A stretch of 64,000 bases of DNA from an uncultured Butyrivibrio sp. (GTDB lineage Bacteria; Bacillota; Clostridia; Lachnospirales; Lachnospiraceae). Where the stretch lies: contig CAMORK010000002.1 of NCBI GenBank assembly GCA_946623755.1, positions 49,748-113,747 on the forward strand. Direction: 5' to 3'. Shown piece by piece: positions 8,858 to 17,992 of the stretch (position 1 is its first letter; the number at the start of each line of letters is the position of its first letter). The notes below the pieces were generated by a model. That model had not been told where the DNA came from, made no database searches, and saw nothing but the letters and a program-made list of their open reading frames with translations. The position numbers and the translations under genes are program-made.

Positions 8858-9433
8858 TTACCTGATATCCTCTAAAAGTCTGTGTCTGCCATCTATGGAT
8901 TCGTAGACAAAAATCTCGCAGTTCTTGGGCCTTGGGCGCCAGATAACCCCGCTTTTTCTGTTTTCAAGATATCCTCTTATGGGTCTTATTATTCCGCCAT
9001 GGCAGGCAACAAGTACATTTTCGTAATCCTTTTGCTCCAGCTCCTTAAGAAAAGAACTTGTCCTGTCTATCATTTCCCGAAGGGTCTCAACGCCTTTCGG
9101 TGCCTTGAATATCTCCGGAAAAGACCAGTACGACATCATGGGAAGTCCTGTCATGTAGTAGTTCTTGAGCTCATATTTTCCGAAGTCTGCCTCGATGATC
9201 CTCTCATCTTTTATGATCTCATCTTCGGACACATTTCCAATAATCTCTGCTGTCCTGACTGCTCTTATAAGAGGGCTTGAATAAACCGCATCAAACTTTA
9301 TACTGCCAAGAAGTTCTCTCTTTGCCCGAGCCTGGGAAAGCCCCGCTTCGTTTAAGGGAATATCACTTCTCCCCTGCATCATTCTGTGTTTGTTATAGTC
9401 TGTCTGACCATGTCTTACGACATAAATCTTCAT
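8858..9433 (-). CDS. Histidine phosphatase family protein (phosphoglycerate mutase-like)
   Basis: 191-residue member of the histidine phosphatase superfamily. The RHG motif is in VVRHGQTDYN at residues 6-15, with His8 as the phospho-acceptor. The second catalytic His is in ACHGGIIRP, and LNEAGLSQA and YSSPLIRAVRTA are the usual helical motifs. It resembles CobC/PhoE/GpmB-like broad phosphatases more than true phosphoglycerate mutase; the substrate is unknown. It is 12 bp after the rsgA stop and 13 bp before the GH3 start, so it is probably read with one or both. Confidence 0.9.
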   Translation of the reverse strand: MKIYVVRHGQTDYNKHRMMQGRSDIPLNEAGLSQARAKRELLGSIKFDAVYSSPLIRAVRTAEIIGNVSEDEIIKDERIIEADFGKYELKNYYMTGLPMMSYWSFPEIFKAPKGVETLREMIDRTSSFLKELEQKDYENVLVACHGGIIRPIRGYLENRKSGVIWRPRPKNCEIFVYESIDGRHRLLEDIR

Positions 9434-9445
9434 CGGGTAAAAACC

Positions 9446-10357
9446 TCATTTCTTCTTTGAATAATCGGGTCTTGCATTTTTCAGATCCCTATAAATGATC
9501 CTGTAATTGTCATACCTTACTCCCGAGAGCTTTCCTTCTTCAAGAGCTGCCTTGACTCCGCAATCAGGCTCTGCAATATGGGAGCACCCTCCAAATCTGC
9601 AAAGAGGCTCAAATTCCTCAAATTCAGGATAGTACCCCATAAGTTCATCGGCACCGACATCCCTGAGTTCCAGTGATGTAAAGCCGGGAGTATCTATTAT
9701 AAAGGTATCCTGTCCCTCTTCTGAGAGCTCTTTTACGAAAAAGAGCTCTGAATGTCTTGTAGTATTCTTGCCCCTGTCAATCTTTCTGCTGAGTTCTCCT
9801 ATCTGCATATCAGCATCGGGAACCAGTTTGTTTAAAAGAGATGACTTGCCGACGCCGCTGGGTCCTGCCAAAGTTGAAGTCTTGCCCTTTAAAAGGCTCC
9901 TCAGCTCATCGAGGCCGCGTTCTTCCTTAACACTTACAAACAGAACCTTGTAGCCACACTTCTCGTAGGCGTCGTGAAGTTCTTTTTGCTCCTCTTTAGT
10001 TGCAATATCCTGCTTGTTGAAGCAGATGATGACCGGGAGATTCTGCTGTCTCATCATGATAAGAAAGCGGTCTAACAGATTGTAATTGGGATCCGGCTTA
10101 ACAATTGCGAACAAAATAACCGCCTGGTCAACATTTGCAACAGGCGGTCTGTAAAGACAATTTTTTCGAGGCAGGATATCCGTAAGATTTCCCTGCCTGT
10201 TTTCTTCATCAATAATCTCGATCTCAACATTATCGCCTACTATTGGTTTTATACCGGACCTTCTGAAGATCCCTTTAGCCTTGCATTCATAGACCTTGAG
10301 ATCTCTGGTCTCCACATAATAAAACCCGGCGATGCCCTTAAGTATCCTACCTCGCAT
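9446..10357 (-). CDS. rsgA: Ribosome small-subunit biogenesis GTPase RsgA
   Basis: Circularly permuted GTPase that checks 30S maturation. An OB-fold covers roughly residues 1-65. The permuted G domain then shows G4 (FNKQD) before G1 (AGPSGVGKSSLLN) and G3 (DTPGF). The C-terminal zinc knuckle has the CxxxxCxHxxxxxC pattern (CRFGGCSHIAEPDC). At 303 residues it is full length. It begins 5 bp after the prkC stop, matching the conserved stp-prkC-rsgA order of Firmicutes. In many relatives rpe and a thiamine pyrophosphokinase follow; here a histidine phosphatase gene does. Confidence 0.97.
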   Translation of the reverse strand: MRGRILKGIAGFYYVETRDLKVYECKAKGIFRRSGIKPIVGDNVEIEIIDEENRQGNLTDILPRKNCLYRPPVANVDQAVILFAIVKPDPNYNLLDRFLIMMRQQNLPVIICFNKQDIATKEEQKELHDAYEKCGYKVLFVSVKEERGLDELRSLLKGKTSTLAGPSGVGKSSLLNKLVPDADMQIGELSRKIDRGKNTTRHSELFFVKELSEEGQDTFIIDTPGFTSLELRDVGADELMGYYPEFEEFEPLCRFGGCSHIAEPDCGVKAALEEGKLSGVRYDNYRIIYRDLKNARPDYSKKK

Positions 10358-10362
10358 AAGGG

Positions 10363-12405
10363 TTAGTTCTCCTGCGTAAAAGTAACCGCTCTGGTTACTG
10401 TGTACTCCTGAGTCTCTCCACCTGTTGTCTCTCCTGTTTCAGGATTGGTGGATGTAGGAGCAGTTGCTGTGTAAACAAAGGTGAGTGTTCCGGTTGGTGC
10501 TGTTATCCCCTTGTATGTACCCTGTACAGGGAAGTCAGTAGTTGTCGTACTAAGAAGTGTTGTTCCGTCTGATGTTACCAGCGTCACCTTTACAGGAATT
10601 CCGTATGTATAATTCTCTCCCTCTGTGGGAGCTGCTATCTCTGCATTGTAACTGTATGTAACCTTGGCAGGGCCCGTTGAAAGCTCCATATTTATAACTG
10701 TACCCTGTGAAACCGAAGTCTGAGGAGCTATGCTCTGTGCACAGATAAGGCCTGTAAGATTTGAATCCTCATTGGTAGTTTCTACAACCTTACCGGCTTC
10801 AAGTCCGGCTTCTACCAGAGTTATAACTGCATCTTCAGAAGTCATTCCAATTATATTCGGAACCGTAACCTGTCCCTCTGACTTGGCTGTTGAAACCTCT
10901 GCAGTTGCCGCCTGTGTGCTATAATTTGAACCGTCACTTATGTAAATTGTGACCTTTGATCCGCTCTGTGTCTTGTCGCCTGCTGCCGGACTCATTGAAA
11001 CAACAGTGTCCTTGGCTGCAGTATTTGCAGAATCAGCTGCTTTCTCCACATCAAATCCCTTGTCGTCATGAAGTATGGAAACAGCTTCTGCCACAGTCTT
11101 GCCCACTACATCCGGAACCTCAATTCCATCAGATGACTCAGTGACCTCCTCTACAGAGCTGAGCTCAGTGCTGGCACCCTCTATAGGCTCTTCCTCGCCG
11201 CCGAATATTCCAAGGCTTCTACCGAGAAGGAGCAGAACAATAAAGCCCACAAGAGCCGCTGAAATGATTGCCATCACTATAGTCAGCTTCTCAACTCTTG
11301 ACTGTGAAGAGTTTGAACCCGAACCTGACCTTCTTTTGTTTGGTGACTTGGAATATCCGTAAAAATCGTCATCATCGTCGTAGGTTCTTCTTCTGGGTCT
11401 CTTTTTATCGTAATCATCGTAGTTATCGTCTCTGTCATAGTCCTTCATAACATCGGACTTGAGCCTCATCTGCTCTGTATCGGAAAGTCTTCCGCTGCCG
11501 CCATGAAGCATCTCTTCCTCTTCCTCAGAGGCAACCCTTGTAGCTCCCTCCTCATCGGGATCCACCAAAGACACAAAGTCTTTGTCGGGCGTGATCAGTG
11601 ATCTCTTAAGGTCCGCTATAAGCTCGGCAGCGCTCTGATAACGTCTGTCCGGGCTCTTCTGGCAGCACTTAAGCACGATCTTCTCAACACTTATCGGTAT
11701 CTCATCATTGAACTCAGCAGGGCTTGGAAGCTCTTCCTGAATATGCTTGATGGCAATTGCAACTGTAGTGTCCCCGTTGAAAGGAACTCTTCCTGTCAGC
11801 ATCTCAAAGAGCGTGATTCCCAGTGAATAGATATCACTCTTGGCATCACTGTATCCGCCTCTTGCCTGCTCAGGAGATGTATAGTGAACCGATCCCATAA
11901 CATTGGAAGTAATGGTGTTACTGGTTGCAGCCTTGGCAATACCAAAGTCTGTTACCTTAACCTTACCGTCTCTTGAGATCATGATATTCTGCGGTTTGAT
12001 ATCTCTGTGGATGATACCGTTATTGTGAGCAGCCTCCAGTCCCATAGCCACCTGGATTGCTATACTGACCGCTTCCTTGACTGAGAGCCTTGACTTTTTC
12101 TCGATGTATTTCTTGAGAGTAATTCCGTCAACCAGCTCCATTACGATATAGTTTATTCCATCTTCATCACCTACATCATATACATTAACTGTGTTCGGAT
12201 GAAGAAGACCTGCTGTTGACTGTGCTTCTACCCTGAACTTTGATACGAAATTCTCATTCTCTGAGAATTCCTGTTTAAGTACTTTCACAGCAACAAGTCT
12301 ATTAAGCTTATGATCTTTTGCTTTGTAAACATCGGACATGCCGCCGGTGCCAATCTTCTCCAGCACCTCATAGCGATCTCCGATCACCATTCCAATCTTA
12401 ACCAT
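10363..12405 (-). CDS. prkC: Serine/threonine protein kinase PrkC/PknB with PASTA domains
   Basis: Membrane Ser/Thr kinase that responds to cell-wall fragments and regulates growth and division. The kinase domain spans about residues 1-270, with catalytic Lys41 (VAVKVL), HRDIKPQN (Asp135) and DFGIAK (153-158). A charged, Asp/Arg-rich juxtamembrane linker (about 280-370) is followed by one transmembrane helix at about 374-400. Outside are two clear PASTA repeats beginning VPDVVGKT (about 430) and VPNIIGMT (about 520), then a Thr/Ser-rich C-terminal region. Its start overlaps the stp stop by 8 bp, giving tight coupling of kinase and phosphatase. Only two good PASTA units were found, where many relatives have three or four. 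Confidence 0.96.
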   Translation of the reverse strand: MVKIGMVIGDRYEVLEKIGTGGMSDVYKAKDHKLNRLVAVKVLKQEFSENENFVSKFRVEAQSTAGLLHPNTVNVYDVGDEDGINYIVMELVDGITLKKYIEKKSRLSVKEAVSIAIQVAMGLEAAHNNGIIHRDIKPQNIMISRDGKVKVTDFGIAKAATSNTITSNVMGSVHYTSPEQARGGYSDAKSDIYSLGITLFEMLTGRVPFNGDTTVAIAIKHIQEELPSPAEFNDEIPISVEKIVLKCCQKSPDRRYQSAAELIADLKRSLITPDKDFVSLVDPDEEGATRVASEEEEEMLHGGSGRLSDTEQMRLKSDVMKDYDRDDNYDDYDKKRPRRRTYDDDDDFYGYSKSPNKRRSGSGSNSSQSRVEKLTIVMAIISAALVGFIVLLLLGRSLGIFGGEEEPIEGASTELSSVEEVTESSDGIEVPDVVGKTVAEAVSILHDDKGFDVEKAADSANTAAKDTVVSMSPAAGDKTQSGSKVTIYISDGSNYSTQAATAEVSTAKSEGQVTVPNIIGMTSEDAVITLVEAGLEAGKVVETTNEDSNLTGLICAQSIAPQTSVSQGTVINMELSTGPAKVTYSYNAEIAAPTEGENYTYGIPVKVTLVTSDGTTLLSTTTTDFPVQGTYKGITAPTGTLTFVYTATAPTSTNPETGETTGGETQEYTVTRAVTFTQEN

Positions 12406-13159
12406 TTAGTCCTCCAATGTGCCCCGGTTCATCTGCATAAGGCTCAATAAGAATAACTGCTATATTGTCCTTGCCTCCGTTGTTATTGGCGTGGTCAACC
12501 AGCTTTTGCGCCTTTTCGATAATATCCCTCTGACCACTTACTATCATGCGGATTTCTTCATCCTCCAGCATGTTTGTAAGTCCGTCAGAACACATGAGAA
12601 CGATGTCCCCACGGTTTAATTCCACATTAAAAAAGTCGATGTCTACTGTCTCAGTGGCACCGATAGCCCTGGTAATTATATTCTTATCAAGGTGAGTCCT
12701 TGCGGTTTCTCTGTCTATTCCACCCATGCGGACCATCTCTTCCACAAGGGAATGGTCTCTGGTTATCTGAGTGATCTTGTCGTTAATGACATAAAGCCTT
12801 GAATCTCCGACATTTGCAACCTGCAGATATCTTCCGAGAACAGTAGCTGCAACTACAGTTGTACCCATTCCAAAGAGACTGGGATCCTCTGCTGCTCTCT
12901 CGCGGAGCTTTTTGTTGGCTGTCTTAATAGCATTTTCCAGGATCTTGACAGGGCTCTGTTCAAAAGACTTCTCAATCTCCTCCACCATTGTTTCAACGGT
13001 AAAGCGCGATGCATAATCACCTGCATTGTGGCCTCCCATACCGTCTGCAACAATAAAGACGTTGGAGAGATTACCGATCCTGGTGTCGGATGAAAAGACA
13101 TAATCCTGATTTAGTTTTCTCTTTTTTCCGATATCCGTAATGGAAAAAGTCTTAAGCAA
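12398..13159 (-). CDS. stp: PP2C-type Ser/Thr phosphatase Stp/PrpC
   Basis: Metal-dependent phosphatase of 253 residues that opposes PrkC. PP2C motifs are VADGMGGHNAGDYAS (metal Asp), GMGTTVV, ANVGDSRLYV, TRDHSLV, ITRAIG, DIVLMCSDGLTNM and GGKDNIAVI. All metal-binding aspartates appear intact. The start is TTG with GGAGG 5 bp upstream. No ATG gives a complete domain, so the TTG is accepted. Cytoplasmic, first of the stp-prkC-rsgA block, 48 bp after rlmN. Confidence 0.95.
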   Translation of the reverse strand: MLKTFSITDIGKKRKLNQDYVFSSDTRIGNLSNVFIVADGMGGHNAGDYASRFTVETMVEEIEKSFEQSPVKILENAIKTANKKLRERAAEDPSLFGMGTTVVAATVLGRYLQVANVGDSRLYVINDKITQITRDHSLVEEMVRMGGIDRETARTHLDKNIITRAIGATETVDIDFFNVELNRGDIVLMCSDGLTNMLEDEEIRMIVSGQRDIIEKAQKLVDHANNNGGKDNIAVILIEPYADEPGHIGGLNG

Positions 13160-13207
13160 AACTGCCTCCTAAGAGTACATTTATTCATGGAAAAAAAGCA
13201 GGTGGTA

Positions 13208-14251
13208 CTATTTCTCTTCCAGATGGCGCCTCCTGAGCTGTCCACAGGCTCCGTCTATATCCCTGCCCATTTCTCTTCTAATAGTAACATTTATATGGCT
13301 TTTTTCAAGTTTATTTTTGAACTGCTCCGCCCCTTTGCGATCCGTAGGTTTGAATGTTCTCTCCTTGATTGGATTGACCGGGATCAGGTTAACAACAGCA
13401 TTGAGCCCTTTAAGAAGATCCGAAAGCTCCGCAGCGTCTCTGTCAGTATCATTGACCCCGCTCACCAGCGAATACTCAAAGGTAAGCTGTCTTCCGGTCT
13501 TGTCAAAATATGCCCTGCAGGCATCAAGCACTTCCTTGATTGTGTATGTGTTGGCGATAGGCATAAGCTCTTTTCTCTTCTCATCGTTAGATGCATGGAG
13601 GGAAAGCGCAAGGTTAATGGCAAAGTCTTCATCTGCCAGCTTGTATATGTTAGGGACAATACCGCATGTGGATACCGTTAGATTTCTCTGGCCAAGATTG
13701 TGACCATCGGGATCACTTACAAGCCTGATAAACTTCACCACATTGTCATAGTTGTCCAGCGGTTCTCCGCTTCCCATTACTACAACTCTTGCTACTTTTT
13801 CCCCTGTGATCCTGGAGATGGCATATATCTGGTCAAGCATCTCCGATGGCAAAAGACCTCTTACCACTCCGTCAATAGTCGACGCACAGAACTTACATCC
13901 CATCCTGCATCCCACCTGGGATGAGATACATACGCTGACGCCGAATTTGTACTTCATGAAAACACTCTCGATGACATTGCCATCGGAGAGTGCAAATAAA
14001 AACTTTTTGGTCTCGTCCAGTTTGGACTCCTGAAGATCCACCTGCTCAAGGGATGTAAAATCAAAACTCTCAGAAAGCTTGCTCTTTAAAGACGTCGGAA
14101 TATTGGTCATCTCATCGTAGCTTCTGGCCATCTTCACGTGCATCCACTGATAGAGCTGCTTTGCCCTGAATGCAGGTTCTCCCATCTCCCTCATCGCAGC
14201 TGTTAATTCGTCAAGGTTCAGAGACTTTATATCTCTATTTAAATCGTACAT
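13208..14251 (-). CDS. rlmN: Dual-specificity RNA methyltransferase RlmN
   Basis: Radical-SAM enzyme that methylates C2 of A2503 in 23S rRNA and A37 of some tRNAs. The cluster motif is CRMGCKFC (Cys115, 119, 122 from the ATG at 14251). The GSGEPL motif, the SLHAS motif and the C-terminal GACGQL, whose Cys (~336) is the methyl-carrying residue, are all present. A TTG at 14254 precedes the ATG, but GGAG spacing (6 bp) favours the ATG. 347 residues, normal for the family. Part of the conserved rsmB-rlmN-stp string, here with one gene inserted before it. Confidence 0.96.
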   Translation of the reverse strand: MYDLNRDIKSLNLDELTAAMREMGEPAFRAKQLYQWMHVKMARSYDEMTNIPTSLKSKLSESFDFTSLEQVDLQESKLDETKKFLFALSDGNVIESVFMKYKFGVSVCISSQVGCRMGCKFCASTIDGVVRGLLPSEMLDQIYAISRITGEKVARVVVMGSGEPLDNYDNVVKFIRLVSDPDGHNLGQRNLTVSTCGIVPNIYKLADEDFAINLALSLHASNDEKRKELMPIANTYTIKEVLDACRAYFDKTGRQLTFEYSLVSGVNDTDRDAAELSDLLKGLNAVVNLIPVNPIKERTFKPTDRKGAEQFKNKLEKSHINVTIRREMGRDIDGACGQLRRRHLEEK

Positions 14252-14272
14252 CAATAACTCCTGTATATTAAT

Positions 14273-16333
14273 CTATGCATTCGGATCTATATACTTAAAT
14301 CCAAGCATTGTGACATCATCAAACTGATCTGCCTCACCAACGAATGCAGAAAGGTCATTCCTGACTCTTGGAAGAAGTCTGTCCAAAGGAATATCCTTGT
14401 TGGCATTAAGAGCATTCAGCAGTCTGTCGGTACCATACTGCTGTATATCCTTATCTATTGCCTCAGGGATACCATCGGTGTAAACAAAGATCTCATCCCC
14501 ATACTCAAGCTGAAGTTCATAATCCTTGTACATTACGCCTTCCATGGTTGCAAGCGCAATACTGTGTTTGTCCTTAAAGAGCTCATAGTCTCCACCTTTA
14601 TGTCTGATTATCGGATACTCATGTCCCGCATTCGAACATCTCATAAGTCCGGTCTTAAGATCCATGATGCCGATCCAGACTGTAACGAACATGTCCGCAT
14701 CATTACCCTCACACAGCACATCATTGACCTTGGCAAGTATCTCAGAAGGACTTGAGCCCGCTCCCGCGGTACTTCTGATGGCAGCCTTACTTCTCATCAT
14801 GAAAAGAGAAGCCGGAATACCTTTTCCTGATACGTCAGCAATAACCAGCGCCATAACACCCGCATCCAAAAAGAAGAAATCGTAGAAGTCGCCACCAACC
14901 TCTTTTGCAGGATCCATAGTAGCAAAGATCTCAACATCTTTTCTTGGAATCCTGAAGTTCTGCGGCAGAGCAGATTCCTGTATGGATTTGGCAAATTCTA
15001 GTTCCTGGGCTATTCGCTTTTCGGCAGCATCAATATAGCTCTTCAAAACATCAACAGTCTGGTTTATGTCATCAGAAAGCGATGCAAATTCCGACGAATT
15101 GTAGACATTGACCGTCTCGTTGAGATCACCGTTTGTGATCTTATTGAGGGATTCGTTTACAAGGTCCAGATTATTGACAACTATTTCCTGAACCAGCATG
15201 GATATCAGAGCATAGATTACCGTAAACAAAATGATATCGGCAAGAGCAGTTTCATACGCTGCCGCATCCCTGTCATCGTAGACCTCTTCAGAAGGGAGCA
15301 TTACCAGAAGAATCTCATCATTGGCCAGCGTATCTGCTCTGCAGAACGAATACAGACCATAGGCGTTTCCTCTGAACATGCCTTTGTCAAGATTGGCCAT
15401 TACCGCTGCCATCTCCGCTTCAGATAATGAATCTCCCTTATGTCCTCCGGTAATACTAAGGCCTGACTCTCTCAGAATGTCAAAAGTTCCCGTCTCTCCA
15501 ACATGGGAGTGCAGAACATTTATGTTGTAGTTCTTTTCACGGACCTCGTTATAGGTTTCTATTATGTCTTTTGACGCTGTTTCCAGCCTCTCATCCGTAT
15601 TCTGGACAGCAGAGGCGGTCTGAACCGCAAAAGAAAAGCAAAATCCAACAACAATGATAATTGCACTTACCAAAAACAGCCAGCGCTGGAATTTCTGCGC
15701 CACCTGAATTTCAGAGTCCTTACGCCTCTTAAAGGGATTCTTCCATTCCCCCGCATAGACCTTCAGTACATTTGCGCATAACGCAAGTCCCAATCCGGTG
15801 AATATTATCATCGGAGGTGCACAGACCTTTACAACGTAAAAGGCCATCTTCATATCATCTTTATGTGTGATGAACACGACATACATATGGAAAACTTCCA
15901 TTACTGCACCCATGAAAAACGCATAGGTTGCAGAAGGCTTTTTTCTCTTAAAGATAAATATGCTCATGAAAGCAGCCACAAATCCCGAAAGGCAGGTAGA
16001 AATGGCACATGCCTCCTTGGTGTAGGAACCAATGCCCCAATAAGCTCCGGCTATGTACCTCTCAACACCGCCTATAAGTCCTGCGATTATTCCTGCAAGC
16101 GGATCAAAGAAAAGTCCCGCACAAAGAGGTCCCATATCCCTGACATTTATAAGCATATGGCTGTAGTCCACACCAAAGTGGGTGGACAAGATTGCGCATC
16201 CTGCATATACAAGCACAAGTAGTATCCTGATAGGCCAGGTTATCTTTTTGTCACGCAGATAAATCCACAATAGCAATGTAAGTATGGTTATTGCTAAAGT
16301 AATACCGGACATTTTGATGATCATCAACAGCAT
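14273..16333 (-). CDS. Membrane PP2C/SpoIIE-type phosphatase with LytS-like sensor region
   Basis: 686-residue membrane protein. The first ~210 residues resemble the 5TM-5TMR_LYT sensor module (NVRDMGPLCAGLFFDP, GLIGGVERY). A helix, an extracytoplasmic domain (about 245-385), a further helix and a HAMP-like linker follow. The last ~230 residues are a SpoIIE phosphatase domain (DPAKEVGGDFYDFF, VIADVSGKGIPASLFM, CSNAGHEYP, YTDGIPEA, FDDVTML). Metal-binding Asp residues are intact. Such proteins usually dephosphorylate anti-sigma-factor antagonists in partner-switching cascades; no antagonist or anti-sigma gene is next to it. ATG 16333 with GAGGGG 7 bp upstream is preferred over a TTG at 16360. 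It is an insertion within the usual rsmB-rlmN pair. Confidence 0.93.
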   Translation of the reverse strand: MLLMIIKMSGITLAITILTLLLWIYLRDKKITWPIRILLVLVYAGCAILSTHFGVDYSHMLINVRDMGPLCAGLFFDPLAGIIAGLIGGVERYIAGAYWGIGSYTKEACAISTCLSGFVAAFMSIFIFKRKKPSATYAFFMGAVMEVFHMYVVFITHKDDMKMAFYVVKVCAPPMIIFTGLGLALCANVLKVYAGEWKNPFKRRKDSEIQVAQKFQRWLFLVSAIIIVVGFCFSFAVQTASAVQNTDERLETASKDIIETYNEVREKNYNINVLHSHVGETGTFDILRESGLSITGGHKGDSLSEAEMAAVMANLDKGMFRGNAYGLYSFCRADTLANDEILLVMLPSEEVYDDRDAAAYETALADIILFTVIYALISMLVQEIVVNNLDLVNESLNKITNGDLNETVNVYNSSEFASLSDDINQTVDVLKSYIDAAEKRIAQELEFAKSIQESALPQNFRIPRKDVEIFATMDPAKEVGGDFYDFFFLDAGVMALVIADVSGKGIPASLFMMRSKAAIRSTAGAGSSPSEILAKVNDVLCEGNDADMFVTVWIGIMDLKTGLMRCSNAGHEYPIIRHKGGDYELFKDKHSIALATMEGVMYKDYELQLEYGDEIFVYTDGIPEAIDKDIQQYGTDRLLNALNANKDIPLDRLLPRVRNDLSAFVGEADQFDDVTMLGFKYIDPNA

Positions 16334-16378
16334 ATCGTTACCCCTCTTAACAAAATGCAATCACACTGTCTGATACTC

Positions 16379-17764
16379 TTATTTTTCTTTTCTTCTCAGC
16401 TTAGAGATAAAAAATCCGTCGGTGCCGTACTGCCCGGGCAGAAGCTGAATATAACCGTTTTCGGCGGTTTTTGCAAGCTCTCCGCCTTTAAATGCCTGCG
16501 GAAGCATATCCTTAATGTTTACAGGTTCAAAAGGAAGCTCTGAGCATATCCTGCTGACCATGGCCTCATTCTCATCCCTGTTTACCGTACAGGTCGAATA
16601 CATCAGGATTCCGCCGGGTTTAACATAATCCCAGGCTGTCTTTATTATCTCCCACTGAAGTTTTGACACATCGGTAAGGCTCTGCCTTGTTACGTTATAT
16701 TTTATATCGTTCTTTCTTCCGATTATCCCAAGACCTGAACATGGAAGATCCATAAATAGAATATCGGCTTTGTTCTCCATATTGCGGTCGTGGATCCTGG
16801 CATCGTAAAGCTCAACCTTCACATTTGCACATCCCATTCTCTCAGCGTTTTCTCTGATAAGATCGCATTTGTGCTCAGATACATCTCTGGATATCACTAC
16901 ACCCTGGCTGTTCTCTGCGCCGTCTGCGCCTCCCGATACTCTCTCAGCAGCATGAAGACTCTTTCCGCCGGGTGCGGCACAGACATCAACAACCACCTGT
17001 CCGGGCTGCGGATTCGCAATCTCAGTGACCATCATGGAGCTGACATCCTGAGCAAAGAACAGACCCTCATCAAATCCCGGAAGGAATCTGATATTGTCGG
17101 TCTTTTCAAGATTGAGTGCATACGGAAGGATGTCACTCTCTGTTACAACCACTCCGACTGATTCAAGCTCTTTTACGAAAGCTTTCTTGTCACAGCCATT
17201 TTTAAGGCGCACTGTTGTAGGCCTTGGCTGCAGGAAGAACTTAAGCATTTCCTCTGTTTTTTCAAAGCCGTAAGTGCTTACCCACATCTCGCATATCCAC
17301 TCAGGCATGGAATAAAGAGCCTCGAGGTATGTTATGCCGTTCTTTTCATTTTTTGAGGGATATTCGATTTTCTCTTTATTACGGGCAATGTTTCGAAGTA
17401 CTCCGTTAACAAAGCCCTTGAGCCCTGCAAACTTGTGCTTCTGAGCCAGTTTCACAGCCTCGTTGCAGGCTGCGGAATCCGGAACCGCATCCATGAACAT
17501 GATCTGATACACACTCATCCTCAGAAGGCTTCTTATGAAGGACTGCATCTTGTCCACTTTGGTCTTGGAAAAAGAGTTGAGAATATAATCGATCTGTATC
17601 TGTCTCTCGATACAGCCGTCCACAACCCTCTTCATGAAGGCCTTGTCCCTGCTCTCCAGATAATCGTATTTATTAAGGCTGTCTTTTAAAAGGGATGGCT
17701 TCCTCACGCCATCCCTGTCATATTCATTAAGGATACCCAGAACTATCTCTCTAATGTTTGCCAT
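16379..17764 (-). CDS. rsmB: 16S rRNA (cytosine-967-C5)-methyltransferase RsmB
   Basis: SAM-dependent rRNA m5C methyltransferase of 461 residues. An N-terminal NusB-like helical RNA-binding domain occupies about residues 1-135. The Rossmann methyltransferase domain shows DVCAAPGGKSLHAAE (SAM loop), MDLPCSGLG (motif IV) and STCTVNRDENE (motif VI with the nucleophilic Cys). A TTG four codons upstream (17776) lies over the ribosome site; the ATG at 17764 has GGAG 6 bp before it and is used. The downstream gene is an inserted phosphatase rather than rlmN. Confidence 0.96.
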   Translation of the reverse strand: MANIREIVLGILNEYDRDGVRKPSLLKDSLNKYDYLESRDKAFMKRVVDGCIERQIQIDYILNSFSKTKVDKMQSFIRSLLRMSVYQIMFMDAVPDSAACNEAVKLAQKHKFAGLKGFVNGVLRNIARNKEKIEYPSKNEKNGITYLEALYSMPEWICEMWVSTYGFEKTEEMLKFFLQPRPTTVRLKNGCDKKAFVKELESVGVVVTESDILPYALNLEKTDNIRFLPGFDEGLFFAQDVSSMMVTEIANPQPGQVVVDVCAAPGGKSLHAAERVSGGADGAENSQGVVISRDVSEHKCDLIRENAERMGCANVKVELYDARIHDRNMENKADILFMDLPCSGLGIIGRKNDIKYNVTRQSLTDVSKLQWEIIKTAWDYVKPGGILMYSTCTVNRDENEAMVSRICSELPFEPVNIKDMLPQAFKGGELAKTAENGYIQLLPGQYGTDGFFISKLRRKEK

Positions 17765-17878
17765 GCTGTTCTCCAAAATATCTATATATATTTAATTATC
17801 TTCTGATTTATGGATTTTTGTCAAACTATTAAAGTGGGGGCGTGGTCAAGTTCTAAATGTGGTGTGAATTGATATGTT

Positions 17879-17961
17879 CATAAAAATACCGGAGTCAATG
17901 GACAGTACGCCGGGCGCTGCTTTTGAGCGCTCGGGCAGCCATTGGCTCCGGTATTTTTATA
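17879..17961. repeat. 83-bp inverted repeat / bidirectional terminator after the GH32 gene
   Basis: Arms of 23 bp (17879-17901 and 17939-17961) pair almost perfectly: CATAAAAATACCGGAGTCAA against its mate, one mismatch. A GC-rich inner stem (about 17909-17936, GCCGGGCGC with GCGCTCGGGC) fills the loop. On the minus strand the second arm ends in TATTTTTAT, as expected of an intrinsic terminator for the GH32 gene 31 bp upstream. The symmetry lets it work for either strand. The arms are longer than needed for termination, so it could also be a small mobile or processing element. The rest of 17765-17992 shows nothing else I can name. Confidence 0.7.
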
Positions 17962-17992
17962 AACTAAACTCTCTTGGTGACGGACAGGTAAG

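Noticed and set aside
16334-16360. TTG start for the SpoIIE-type phosphatase
   Set aside because: The ATG at 16333 has a well-spaced GAGGGG, which lies inside the would-be extra codons.
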